Below, one piece after another: positions 36,149 through 44,194 of a stretch of 64,000 bases of DNA. Origin of the DNA: Clavibacter phaseoli (lineage in GTDB: Bacteria > Actinomycetota > Actinomycetes > Actinomycetales > Microbacteriaceae); NCBI RefSeq assembly GCF_021922925.1, contig NZ_CP040786.1, positions 1,612,001 through 1,676,000 of the forward strand, written 5' to 3'. The translations under genes were made by a program, and so were the position numbers. Under the pieces are notes generated by a model. It did no database searches. It was given only the letters and a program-made list of their open reading frames with translations, and was not told the DNA's origin. The stretch's first letter is position 1. Each line of letters starts with the position of its first letter.

Positions 36149-36153
36149 TCCGG

Positions 36154-36228
36154 GCGCTCACCGCCGCGGCGCTCACCGCCGCGCCGCTCACCGCTGCCGC
36201 GCGCACCGCGGCGCCGCTCACCACTGCG
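36154..36228. repeat. Five 15-bp tandem repeats with in-phase stop codons
   Basis: Units at 36154, 36169, 36184, 36199 and 36214. The first two are identical (GCGCTCACCGCCGCG) and the others diverge by a few bases. TCA recurs every 15 bases in four of the five units, so TGA is in the amidase frame again and again; the unit nearest the gene supplies its real stop (36218-36220). In another frame the array reads as a five-residue Ala/Val/Ser repeat, which I do not think is coding. Confidence 0.8.
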
Positions 36229-37645
36229 GCGGGTGCCGCCGCTGCCAGCGCAGCCGCCGCTCGAGCTGCCGGCCGATCGCCAGCAGGGTCGCCTCGCCGC
36301 CGGGCCGGCCGATGAGCTGCACGCCCATGGGGAGCCCGTCGTCGGTGAGGTGCACGGGCAGCGTGATGGCGGGGAGGCCCGTGACGTTCGCGAACGACGT
36401 GTACGGCGTGTACTGCACCTGCTGCGCGAAGTTCCGCTCGCCGTCCTCGGCGTCGTACCAGCCGACCGGCCGCGGCTCCTGCGCGAGCGCGGGGGTGAGC
36501 ACGGCGTCGACGTGGGCGAACTGGGCGATGACGCTGCGCTCGTAGGCGGCGAGCTGCGCGAGCGCGCGGGCGAGGTCGCGGGCGCTGAGCGCGCGGCCGC
36601 GCTCGACGAGCCAGCGCGTGAGCGGCTCGAGGAGGTCGAGCTGGTCGCCCTCGGCGGGGATCCCGGCGGCGCCGGCCTGCCAGATGGTGCGGAAGGCGGG
36701 CGCGTAGGTGGGGTCGGGCCGGAGCGCGAGGTCCTCGAGCCCGTGGCCCATGGTCGCCAGCTCGCGCACGGCGAGGGCGAGGGCGTCGTCGGCGGAGGCG
36801 TCGCGCACGATCTCGTAGGCGTCGTCCCACGGGGTCGTGGTCATCACGCCGATCTGGAAGCGGCCCGCGCCGCGGACGGCCGCGCCGAGGAGGTCGCCGT
36901 CGCCGCCGTCGGGCGCGCGCAGCGTGAACGGGTGCGGGATGCGGCCGTTGACGCGGCCGATCATCGCGTCGAGCAGCATGGCCGCGTCCGCGACGCTGCG
37001 GGCGAGCGGGCCGGGCACGACGAGGCCCGCGAGCGACTCCTGGCCGGATCCGGCCGGCACGAGGCCCCGCGACGGCTTGAGGCCGACGAGGCCCGTGGCC
37101 GCGGCGGGGATGCGGACCGAGCCGCCGCCGTCGGATCCCGGCGCGAAGGGCAGCAGGCCCGCCGCGACCGCGACGGCCGCTCCCCCGCTGGATCCGCCGG
37201 CGCCGCGCGTCGTGTCCCAGGGCGTGCGCGCGGGCGGCGCGACGAGGCTCTCGGTGTACGACGGCAGGCCGAACTCGGGCGCGCTCGTCTTGCCGAGGCT
37301 GATGCCGCCCGCGTCGTCGAGCGCCTGCGGGATCGGGTCGGTGCGGTCGGAGACGTGGTCGCGGAAGAGGCGCGAGCCGAAGGTGGTGCGGACGCCGACG
37401 CGCTCGGAGAGGTCCTTGTCGCCGAACGGCAGGCCCCAGAGCGGCGCGGTGCGGGGCACCTCGCGCTCGACGTGGCGGGCGCGTGCGAGGGCCAGGTCGG
37501 CGGTGACGGTCGTGAAGGCGCCGAGGCCCGGATCCAGCCGCTCGATGCGCTCCAGGTAGTGGGTCACGAGCTCGGTCGGGGTGACCTCGCCGCGCTGGAG
37601 CTGGTCCCACTGGTCCTGGGCGCTGAGGTGGTGGAGTTCGAACAC
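36218..37645 (-). CDS. Amidase-signature family amidase
   Basis: Amide hydrolase of 475 residues. The catalytic Lys77 is in PFGDKDLSE, the cis-Ser in GAGGSSGGAAVAVAAGLLP (about residue 153) and the nucleophile Ser176 in GSDGGGSVRIPA. Overall length and layout match acylamidases and 6-aminohexanoate-cyclic-dimer-hydrolase-like enzymes rather than GatA, since no gatB or gatC is present. The substrate is unknown. The start is GTG. The C-terminus (RRHPPQW) ends within a tandem repeat that copies the stop codon. Confidence 0.9.
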   Translation of the reverse strand: MFELHHLSAQDQWDQLQRGEVTPTELVTHYLERIERLDPGLGAFTTVTADLALARARHVEREVPRTAPLWGLPFGDKDLSERVGVRTTFGSRLFRDHVSDRTDPIPQALDDAGGISLGKTSAPEFGLPSYTESLVAPPARTPWDTTRGAGGSSGGAAVAVAAGLLPFAPGSDGGGSVRIPAAATGLVGLKPSRGLVPAGSGQESLAGLVVPGPLARSVADAAMLLDAMIGRVNGRIPHPFTLRAPDGGDGDLLGAAVRGAGRFQIGVMTTTPWDDAYEIVRDASADDALALAVRELATMGHGLEDLALRPDPTYAPAFRTIWQAGAAGIPAEGDQLDLLEPLTRWLVERGRALSARDLARALAQLAAYERSVIAQFAHVDAVLTPALAQEPRPVGWYDAEDGERNFAQQVQYTPYTSFANVTGLPAITLPVHLTDDGLPMGVQLIGRPGGEATLLAIGRQLERRLRWQRRHPPQW

Positions 37646-37695
37646 CGCTCCAGCGTAGGCCGGGGTCGCCGCGGGTCGACCGGCGGCGGATGCGC

Positions 37696-37735
37696 GGACG
37701 GGGCGGGCGCCGGTCGTCCGGCCCCCGCCCCGTCC
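37696..37735 (-). terminator. Terminator after 5'-nucleotidase gene
   Basis: Eighteen-base arms GGACGGGGCGGGCGCCGG and CCGGCCCCCGCCCCGTCC with one mismatch and a four-base loop, 18 bases past the nucleotidase stop. It is among the strongest hairpins in the window. Confidence 0.8.
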
Positions 37736-37753
37736 GTCACGGGCGCGCTGCGG

Positions 37754-39901
37754 TCAGCGGCGCGCGGCCGCCGAGGCGCGGCGGCGGAGCGCGACGAGCG
37801 CGAGGCCCAGCGCGAGCGCCACGAGGGAGGTGCCGAGGACGGGCCCGGACTCGGATCCGGTCGCGGCGAGCGTCGGCTCGGAGCTCGGCGCAGGCACCGT
37901 GCCCGTGCCGGACGGGACGACGGATCCGGCCTCGGTGTCGAGCGCGTAGAGCACGGAGGCGCCCGTGCTCGGCAGCAGGAACGCGAGCTGGTGCGCTCCC
38001 GTGGCGAGGTCGGCCGGCACCGTGAACCGGACGCTCGCGCGGCCCTGCTCGTCGGTCGTGTCGACCACCGCGGAGTCGATCGGCGTGCGCGCGACCTCCG
38101 CGCCGTCGATGAGCGTCACGACCTCGGTGTCCTGCACGGGCGCGTTCGAGACGAGCAGCGAGGAGAGCTCGTAGGAGCGCTCCTGGCCGGCCGCGGGAGC
38201 CGCGCCCGTGGTGTCGACGATGCCGATGGAGCGCGTCGCCGAGTCGGGCTCCACGGGCGAGAACTCGGTGATGTAGTCGACGAACGCGGTGAGGTCGATG
38301 CGGCCGGAGTCGCTCTGCTCGGTCGTGTTCGCGAGCTCCGTGAAGTTGTCGCCGCCCTCCGCGAGGAAGCTGTTCGCGACCATCGTGAAGACGCGCGCGG
38401 GATCCACCGGCTCGCCCTGGAAGAACACGCCCGTGATCCGCTCGCCGCGCGCGGCCGTCGGGTCGTACGTGTAGGTGAGGTCGCGGGACAGGCCGAGCTT
38501 GAGGAACGGCCGCGACGAGCCCTCGGGCTGCCACTGCTGCTCGAGCACGGCCTCGATGCCCGCGCCCGTGATCTTCGCGGTCGTGAGCGTGTTGGCGAAC
38601 GGCTGCACGATGGCGGCCTCCTTGTAGGTGACCTCGCCCTCGGAGTCGCCCGCGCCGGAGGACGCGAGGGTGAGGTCCTGGCGGATGCCGCCGGGGTTCA
38701 TGAAGGCGATCTCGGTGCCGAGGTCCGCCTGCGTCGCCCAGAGCTGCGCGTCGGCGACGAGGTTGCCGATCGTGGACTCGCCGCCGCGGTTCTCGGAGCC
38801 GTCCGCCTGCCGGGCGCGCGTGATGTCGCCGGTGATCTCGCCGACCGTGCGGCTGCCGATGACGTCGGCCTTCGCGACCGCGTCGTCCACGATGCGCTGC
38901 ACCGCGGGATCCGCCGGGAACGCCGGCTCCCCGTCGGCGGTGAGCAGCGGCACGAGCTCGGAGGAGATGGAGGTGAGCGCCTTGGTGGCGGGATCGACCG
39001 TCATCGACAGGTGCCCGAGGTTCGTCCCGTAGCTGCCGGTCTGCAGCACGGGCAGCGGCAGGGCCTTGCCCGCGACCGGCAGGTCGTAGTCGTAGCCGAG
39101 GTGGGTGTGGCCGGAGATCACGGCGTCGACGTCGGCCTGCACGCCCGTGACGATGCGGCCGAACACCGAGTCGTCGGTGAGGGACGACTCGTCGGAGGTG
39201 GACGCGCCCTCGTGCACCACGAGCACGACCACGTCGGCCTCGCCGTTCCCGTCGTCGCCGTCGCGCAGCGCGCGGGCGGTGGCGGTGGAGGCGTCGACGA
39301 CGCTGCCGACGTCGAGCGTCGCGATCCCGGCCGGGCTCACGAGCTCGGGGAGCGCCTCGGTGGTGGCACCGACGAACGCGACGCGCACGCCGTCGATGTC
39401 CTGCACGTCGTAGGCCGCGTAGGCGTGCTCCGTCGTGCCCTTCTCGTAGAGGTTCGCCGAGATGTAGGGGAAGTCGGAGCGCTCCGCGACGCGGCCGTCG
39501 ACGTCGTCGCGGCCCTGGTCGAACTCGTGGTTCCCGAGGGTGGAGACGGAGACGCCCATGGCGTTGAGCGCGTCGATCGTGGGCTCGTCCTGCTGCGACA
39601 GCGATGTGAAGGTCGAGGCGCCGATGTTGTCGCCCGCGCTGATGAGCGTGCTGTTCGGGTTCTCGGCCTTCGCCTGCTGGAACGCGCCGGAGATGACGGC
39701 GGCGCCCGCGGTGGACGACGTGGTCTCGAGGCGGCCGTGGAAGTCGTTGATCGAGTAGACGTCGATCGCGACGTCCCCCTCGGCGGCGGAGGCGGGCGCG
39801 GCGCCGAGGCCGAGCGCCGCGGTGGCGGAGAGCCCCGCCACGAGGGCGAGGGCGCCGGAGCGCGCGGCTCCGGACGGGCGGCGGGTGGGAGCAGAGCGCA
39901 T
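37754..39901 (-). CDS. Surface 5'-nucleotidase/UDP-sugar hydrolase with LAxTG-like anchor
   Basis: Protein of 715 residues. A signal peptide (1 to about 40, ending ASA) is followed by the metallophosphatase domain with metal motifs YSINDFHGRLE, ISAGDNIGAS, TLGNHEFDQGRDD and ISGHTHLGYD, then the 5'-nucleotidase C-terminal domain (AFMNPGGIRQDL, VQPFANTL), an Ig-like repeat, and a tail with LAATGSESG, a hydrophobic helix and RRRASAAARR. That tail resembles the LAxTG class-E sortase signal of actinobacteria. It likely salvages phosphate and nucleosides from extracellular nucleotides. A terminator follows. Confidence 0.92.
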   Translation of the reverse strand: MRSAPTRRPSGAARSGALALVAGLSATAALGLGAAPASAAEGDVAIDVYSINDFHGRLETTSSTAGAAVISGAFQQAKAENPNSTLISAGDNIGASTFTSLSQQDEPTIDALNAMGVSVSTLGNHEFDQGRDDVDGRVAERSDFPYISANLYEKGTTEHAYAAYDVQDIDGVRVAFVGATTEALPELVSPAGIATLDVGSVVDASTATARALRDGDDGNGEADVVVLVVHEGASTSDESSLTDDSVFGRIVTGVQADVDAVISGHTHLGYDYDLPVAGKALPLPVLQTGSYGTNLGHLSMTVDPATKALTSISSELVPLLTADGEPAFPADPAVQRIVDDAVAKADVIGSRTVGEITGDITRARQADGSENRGGESTIGNLVADAQLWATQADLGTEIAFMNPGGIRQDLTLASSGAGDSEGEVTYKEAAIVQPFANTLTTAKITGAGIEAVLEQQWQPEGSSRPFLKLGLSRDLTYTYDPTAARGERITGVFFQGEPVDPARVFTMVANSFLAEGGDNFTELANTTEQSDSGRIDLTAFVDYITEFSPVEPDSATRSIGIVDTTGAAPAAGQERSYELSSLLVSNAPVQDTEVVTLIDGAEVARTPIDSAVVDTTDEQGRASVRFTVPADLATGAHQLAFLLPSTGASVLYALDTEAGSVVPSGTGTVPAPSSEPTLAATGSESGPVLGTSLVALALGLALVALRRRASAAARR

Positions 39902-40035
39902 GCGGGGACATCCTCGTTCGGGCGGGCGGCGGTGATCAATACCTTACGGAGCTGAGGTTTCCGTGGGGTTAACTCCGGCGTCCGCTGCGAGCGGCGCGGT
40001 TCCGTGCCGCCGCGGCATCGTGCCGCCGTGTCGCC

Positions 40036-41349
40036 TCAGCCGCGCACGAGCCCCGCGAGCTCGGCGCGCGTGGAGGCGCCCATCTTCCGCAGCAGGTTCG
40101 CGACGTGGAACTTCACGGTGTTCTCGCTGATCCCGAGCGAGGTCGCGATGGCGCGGTTGCGGGATCCGCCGGCCACCAGCGCGAGCACCTCCCGCTCGCG
40201 CGCGCTGAGCCCCGCCTCGCCCGCGGCGTCGAGGCCCGCGGCAGGCGCGTCGAGCGGCAGGCGCACGGCGATCTCGGATCCCCAGCCGGGCGTCGCCGTC
40301 ACGTCGAGCGCGCCGTCGAGCGCCGCGACGCGGTCGGTGAGGCGGCGGAGCGCGTCGAGGTCGGCCGTGGTGGCGCCCGCGCCGTCGTCGCGGATCCCGA
40401 CGAGCAGGTTGCTCCCGTCGCAGTCCCACTGGATCCGCACGCGCGTCACGTCCGGCTGCTCGACGAGCGCGAGCACGGCGCCGCGCACGATGGCCCGGCC
40501 CGCGTGCGCGACCTCGCCCGGCAGCGCGCGGCCGTCCACGGGCGGCTCCACGAACTGCACGTCGAGGTCGCGGAAGCGCACGAGCGGCCGGAGGTCGTCG
40601 CGGAGCCGGGCGAACGCGCGCGCCACGGGCTCCTCGCCGAGCGAGCGGTCGCGGTCGCTCGCGGCGCGCAGCTCGACCATGGCGTTGGTCGCGAGGTCGG
40701 CCGCGGTCTGGCGGGCGGCCGCGTCGCCCGTGCGGGAGGAGCGGAGCACCGCGAGCAGCGACTCGAGCGTGGTGGCGTGGGCGTCGCCCAGCTCGGAGAC
40801 GACGCGGGCGCGCTCGGAGGAGACGGCGCGCGCCTCGGCGAGGTAGGCGGGCGGCGCGGCGGCGACCTGCTGCCGGATCCCGTGGGCGACGCTGCGCCAC
40901 AGCGCGCGGACGAGCTCGCGGGCGGCGGGGACGTCGTCGTGCGCGGCGACGGGATCCACCAGCACGAGGAGCGCGCCCGTGTCGGCGCGCCAGGCGGCGA
41001 CCGTGCGGGGCCGGCCGCCGACGGGGTGCTCGACCGACCAGGCGGAGCCGGCGTCGTCGGCGAGGCTCGCGAGGATCCGGTCGAGCTCGGCGATGGTCAC
41101 GTTCTCCACGACCTCGGCCTCGCCCGCCTTCTTCCGGGGGCGCCCGGTGCAGTCCTCGGTGAAGATCACGAGGGCGCGGTGCGCGACCACGGGCTGCAGC
41201 AGTCCGGACAGCGCCTCGGCCACCTCCTGCAGCGGGGCGGCGAGCGCGTCGTGCAGCCCGTCGAGGAGCGCGACGGCGTCGGCGGACGCGGCGGTGGGAC
41301 GGGCGGCAGGACGGGCGGCGGGATCGGCGGGGTGGGTCCGGGACGGCAT
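40036..41349 (-). CDS. LuxR-type regulator with degenerate histidine-kinase domains
   Basis: Protein of 437 residues. Residues about 30-165 look like a GAF-type sensor region. Residues 179-205 (SERARVVSELGDAHATTLESLL) match the HisKA_3 dimerisation helix, but Gly188 replaces the phospho-accepting His. A GHKL ATPase region follows with a G1 box (GIRDDGAGA, 318-326) and G2 (ATPGWGSEIAVRLPL), while the usual N box Asn is missing. The C-terminal 60 residues are a LuxR helix-turn-helix (LSAREREVLALVAGG...ISENTVKFHVANLLRKM). It is thus a kinase-like sensor fused to a DNA-binding domain, divergent from hxlBA, which it may control. Confidence 0.85.
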   Translation of the reverse strand: MPSRTHPADPAARPAARPTAASADAVALLDGLHDALAAPLQEVAEALSGLLQPVVAHRALVIFTEDCTGRPRKKAGEAEVVENVTIAELDRILASLADDAGSAWSVEHPVGGRPRTVAAWRADTGALLVLVDPVAAHDDVPAARELVRALWRSVAHGIRQQVAAAPPAYLAEARAVSSERARVVSELGDAHATTLESLLAVLRSSRTGDAAARQTAADLATNAMVELRAASDRDRSLGEEPVARAFARLRDDLRPLVRFRDLDVQFVEPPVDGRALPGEVAHAGRAIVRGAVLALVEQPDVTRVRIQWDCDGSNLLVGIRDDGAGATTADLDALRRLTDRVAALDGALDVTATPGWGSEIAVRLPLDAPAAGLDAAGEAGLSAREREVLALVAGGSRNRAIATSLGISENTVKFHVANLLRKMGASTRAELAGLVRG

Positions 41350-41417
41350 CCCGCCACCGTACGCCCACCCGATCCGCGGTCGACGCGCGTGGCACCTGCC
41401 CGGACGGGTAGGCGGAT

Positions 41418-41432
41418 CCACCCGTCGGGTGG
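41418..41432. promoter_or_regulatory. Possible operator between regulator and hxlB
   Basis: CCACCC-GTC-GGGTGG is an imperfectly spaced palindrome (perfect six-base arms, three-base centre) in the 119 bp divergent spacer, 37 bases before hxlB. A dimeric LuxR-type protein would suit it; the link is inference. Confidence 0.35.
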
Positions 41433-41468
41433 GCGGCAGGGACGGGCCGCGAGGAGCACCCTCGACAT

Positions 41469-42077
41469 GTGACCAACACGACGCATCCCCGCCCGACCGG
41501 CGACGCCCCCGTCGACGTCGCCGCCGCGATCACCCTCATCTCCGACGAGAACGCCCGGGTCGCCCGAGCCCTCACGGAGCCGGATCTGGCGGGGCGCCTC
41601 GACGAGGCCGCCCGCGTGATCCGCGACGGCCGCCGCGTCTTCGCCCTCGGCGCGGGTCGCTCCGGCCTCGCGCTCCGCATGACCGCCATGCGGTTCATGC
41701 ACCTGGGGCTCGACGCGCACGTGGTCGGCGAAGCCACGTCGCCCGCGATCGAGGACGGCGACGTCCTCCTGGTCGCGAGCGGATCCGGCACCACCGCCGG
41801 CATCGTCAGCGCCGCCGAGACGGCGCACGAGGTGGGCGCCCGGATCGTCGCGCTCACCACGGCCGACGACTCCCCGCTCGCCGACCTCGCGGACGTGACC
41901 GTGCTGATCCCGGCGGCCGCCAAGCAGGACCACGGCGGCACGGTCTCGGCCCAGTACGCGGGCGGGCTCTTCGAGCTCTCCGTCGCGCTCGTCGGCGACG
42001 CCGTGTTCCACGCGCTGTGGCAGGCGTCCGGCCTCTCGGCCGACGAGCTGTGGCCGCGTCACGCCAACCTCGAGTGA
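41469..42077 (+). CDS. hxlB: 6-phospho-3-hexuloisomerase
   Basis: Isomerises 3-hexulose-6-phosphate to fructose-6-phosphate, the second reaction of the ribulose monophosphate (RuMP) pathway. A SIS-domain protein of 202 residues with FALGAGRSGLALRMTAMRFMHLG, VASGSGTTAG, and a C-terminal AVFHALWQASGLSADELWPRHANLE typical of HxlB. The start is GTG, with GAGGAG upstream at slightly long spacing. It lies 55 bp before hxlA, the matching synthase, which settles the assignment against other SIS proteins. Confidence 0.93.
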   Translation: MTNTTHPRPTGDAPVDVAAAITLISDENARVARALTEPDLAGRLDEAARVIRDGRRVFALGAGRSGLALRMTAMRFMHLGLDAHVVGEATSPAIEDGDVLLVASGSGTTAGIVSAAETAHEVGARIVALTTADDSPLADLADVTVLIPAAAKQDHGGTVSAQYAGGLFELSVALVGDAVFHALWQASGLSADELWPRHANLE

Positions 42078-42132
42078 CCGTCGGTCGCTCGATCCCCATC
42101 ACCCCGCTCATCACCACAGGAAGAGGAACCGC

Positions 42133-42756
42133 ATGAAGCTCCAGGTAGCCATGGACGTGCTCACGACGAAGGACGCGCTCGAGCTGGCCGGCAAGGCCGC
42201 GCCGCACGTCGACATCATCGAGCTGGGCACCCCGCTCATCAAGGCCGAGGGCCTCTCCGCGATCACCGCGATCAAGGAGGCGCACCCCGACAAGATCGTC
42301 TTCGCCGACCTTAAGACGATGGACGCCGGCGAGCTCGAGGCCGACATCGCGTTCTCCGCGGGCGCCGACCTCGTCACCGTCCTCGGCGTCGCGGGCGACA
42401 GCACCATCGCGGGCGCCGTCAAGGCCGCGAAGAAGCACGGCAAGGGCATCGTCGTCGACCTCATCGGCGTCCCCGACAAGGCGAAGCGCGCGAAGGAGGT
42501 CACCGAGCTCGGTGCCGAGTTCGTGGAGATGCACGCGGGCCTCGACGAGCAGGCGGAGGACGGCTACACGTTCGGCGACCTGCTCGAGGCCGGCAAGGCG
42601 TCGGGCGTCGCGTTCTCCGTCGCGGGCGGCGTGAAGCCCGGCACCATCGGCGACGTCCAGGACGCGGGCGCCGTGGTCGCCGTCGCCGGCGGCGCGATCT
42701 ACTCGGCCGACGACCCGGCCGCGGCCGCCGCCGAGCTGCGGGCCGCGATCCGCTGA
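42133..42756 (+). CDS. hxlA: 3-hexulose-6-phosphate synthase
   Basis: Condenses formaldehyde with ribulose-5-phosphate. A TIM-barrel protein of 207 residues of the OMP-decarboxylase/KGPDC suprafamily: MKLQVAMDVL with the first Asp, ELGTPLIKAEG, FADLKTMDAGELE (Asp-x-Lys and second Asp) and VAGGVKPGTIGDVQDAG for phosphate binding. AGGAAGAGG lies before the ATG. With hxlB it forms a formaldehyde fixation/detoxification pair; no methanol dehydrogenase is in view, so detoxification of endogenous or plant-derived formaldehyde is the likelier role. Confidence 0.94.
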   Translation: MKLQVAMDVLTTKDALELAGKAAPHVDIIELGTPLIKAEGLSAITAIKEAHPDKIVFADLKTMDAGELEADIAFSAGADLVTVLGVAGDSTIAGAVKAAKKHGKGIVVDLIGVPDKAKRAKEVTELGAEFVEMHAGLDEQAEDGYTFGDLLEAGKASGVAFSVAGGVKPGTIGDVQDAGAVVAVAGGAIYSADDPAAAAAELRAAIR

Positions 42757-42774
42757 TCCACCCGCTCCCCTGAG

Positions 42775-42807
42775 CGCCGCGCTCCCGCCATCCGACGGGG
42801 CGCGGCG
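42775..42807. terminator. Terminator between hxlA and the epimerase
   Basis: CGCCGCGCTCCC (42775-42786) pairs with GGGGCGCGGCG (42797-42807) with one bulge and a ten-base loop. It lies between two convergent stop codons and can serve both. Confidence 0.65.
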
Positions 42808-42825
42808 TTCGTGCGTGGGGGCCGT

Positions 42826-43848
42826 TCAGCCGAGCGTCGCCAGGACCTCGAGCTCCTCGTCGCGCGCGAGGCCGGATGCGCGCGGCCGGTCGAGCCCGCG
42901 CTCCCGCTCGTCGGCGAGCACGTCCCGCATCGTCTCCGCGAGCGGGCGGCGCACCACGCCGAGCGCGCGGATCCCGGCGTCGCTCCGGGCGAGCATGCCG
43001 CCCGCGTCGCGCGGCAGCCACAGCGGCAGGGATCGCGGTCCCGCCCAGTGCCGCACGTCGGCCTCGGCCAGCTGCGCGTCGGTCGCCACCACGCGCGCGC
43101 CGGCGGATCCCGCCGCCTCCGCCGCGATGTCCAGCGCGTCGGCGAGCGGCATGCTCTCCCCCACCGCGTCGACCGCGCCGTCGAGCGCGCGCACCCCGAC
43201 GTCGACGACGAGGTCGGCGAGATCCCGCGCGTCGATGACCTGCGCGCGGCGGCCGGTCGCGTCGGGCACGAGCACGGGTCCGTCGCCCGCGAGCGCGAAC
43301 CGGGCGGTCCAGTACCCGAACCGGTCGCTGTCGTCGCCGGGCCCGGCGATGAGGCCGGGCCGCACGATCATGCGCCGTCCGACGAGCGCCGCGGTCACCG
43401 CGCGCTCGGCCGCGACCTTCGCCTGGCCGTAGTCCGTCAGGTCGACCGGGTCCAGGAGCGCCGCCGTCTCGTCGGCGCCCGGGTCCTCGTGGGACGCGTA
43501 GACGGACACGGTGCTGACGAGCGTCCAGTGCCGGGCACGGTCGGCGAGCGCCGCGACGGCCTGGCTCGCGTGCTCCGCGGAGGACGTGAGGTCCACGACC
43601 TCGTCCCAGTCCGCGCCGGCGACGGCGGCGTACGCGTCGGGCAGGTCGCGGTCGGCCGCGACGAACCGCGTGAGGTCGGGCGCGGATCCGCCGGTGCCGC
43701 GCGCGAGGCAGGTCACCCGGTCGCCGCGCGCGGCCAGCCGCTGCGCGACGAGCCGGCCGATCCACGCCGTGCCGCCGAGGACGAGCACGTCGCGCGGAGC
43801 GGCCGCCGCGCCGGGGCCGGCGCCGACCCCTGCCCCCACGTCGCTCAC
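42826..43848 (-). CDS. NAD-dependent epimerase/dehydratase-family protein
   Basis: Extended-SDR protein of 340 residues with the cofactor motif VLVLGGTAWIGRLVAQRLAARG, DEVVDLTSS, STVSVYASHED and the active-site YGQAK. It resembles isoflavone-reductase-like or RNA-binding-type epimerase homologues common in actinobacteria. The substrate is not deducible. Its GTG start overlaps the stop of a small upstream gene (GTGA), so they are coupled. Confidence 0.85.
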   Translation of the reverse strand: MSDVGAGVGAGPGAAAAPRDVLVLGGTAWIGRLVAQRLAARGDRVTCLARGTGGSAPDLTRFVAADRDLPDAYAAVAGADWDEVVDLTSSAEHASQAVAALADRARHWTLVSTVSVYASHEDPGADETAALLDPVDLTDYGQAKVAAERAVTAALVGRRMIVRPGLIAGPGDDSDRFGYWTARFALAGDGPVLVPDATGRRAQVIDARDLADLVVDVGVRALDGAVDAVGESMPLADALDIAAEAAGSAGARVVATDAQLAEADVRHWAGPRSLPLWLPRDAGGMLARSDAGIRALGVVRRPLAETMRDVLADERERGLDRPRASGLARDEELEVLATLG

Positions 43849-44066
43849 GACTCGCGCGCCGGCGTCGTCTTCCCGGGCCGCACCGACGCGGTCTCCGCGA
43901 CGTCGATGCGCGTCACGCCGCCGTCCTGCTCCGTGACGTCGACGCGCGGCGCCGCGTCCGACTCGACCGCCTTCGGCGCCGTCGTCAGCTGCTCGTGCCG
44001 CTTCTCCGCGAAGTCGGCGTCGCGGGCCTCGTCGTGCCCCTGGTCGTCGTGCTGGTCCTGCTGCAT
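43845..44066 (-). CDS. Small charged hypothetical protein
   Basis: Hydrophilic protein of 73 residues beginning MQQDQHDDQGHDEARDADFAEKR. It is rich in Asp, Glu and Gln, with no cysteines, no membrane segment and no recognisable family, and is probably disordered. It overlaps the epimerase gene by four bases (GTGA), which supports it being real. An upstream in-frame start would add a Gly/Arg-rich leader that looks non-coding. Confidence 0.55.
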   Translation of the reverse strand: MQQDQHDDQGHDEARDADFAEKRHEQLTTAPKAVESDAAPRVDVTEQDGGVTRIDVAETASVRPGKTTPARES

Positions 44067-44194
44067 GGGTGCGCCTCTCGTCCCGTCCACCGTACGCGGA
44101 GGCGGGGCGTCGACCGGGCGCGCTCCGCCGTCCGCCGCGCGCCCTCCACCGTCGGGGGGATCCGCGCCGCAGCCGCCCCGCGTACCGTGGCGGC

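Noticed and set aside
36123..36217. Protein with Ala/Val/Ser five-residue repeats past the amidase stop
   Set aside because: It appears only in a frame different from the amidase and has no start or upstream coding sense.
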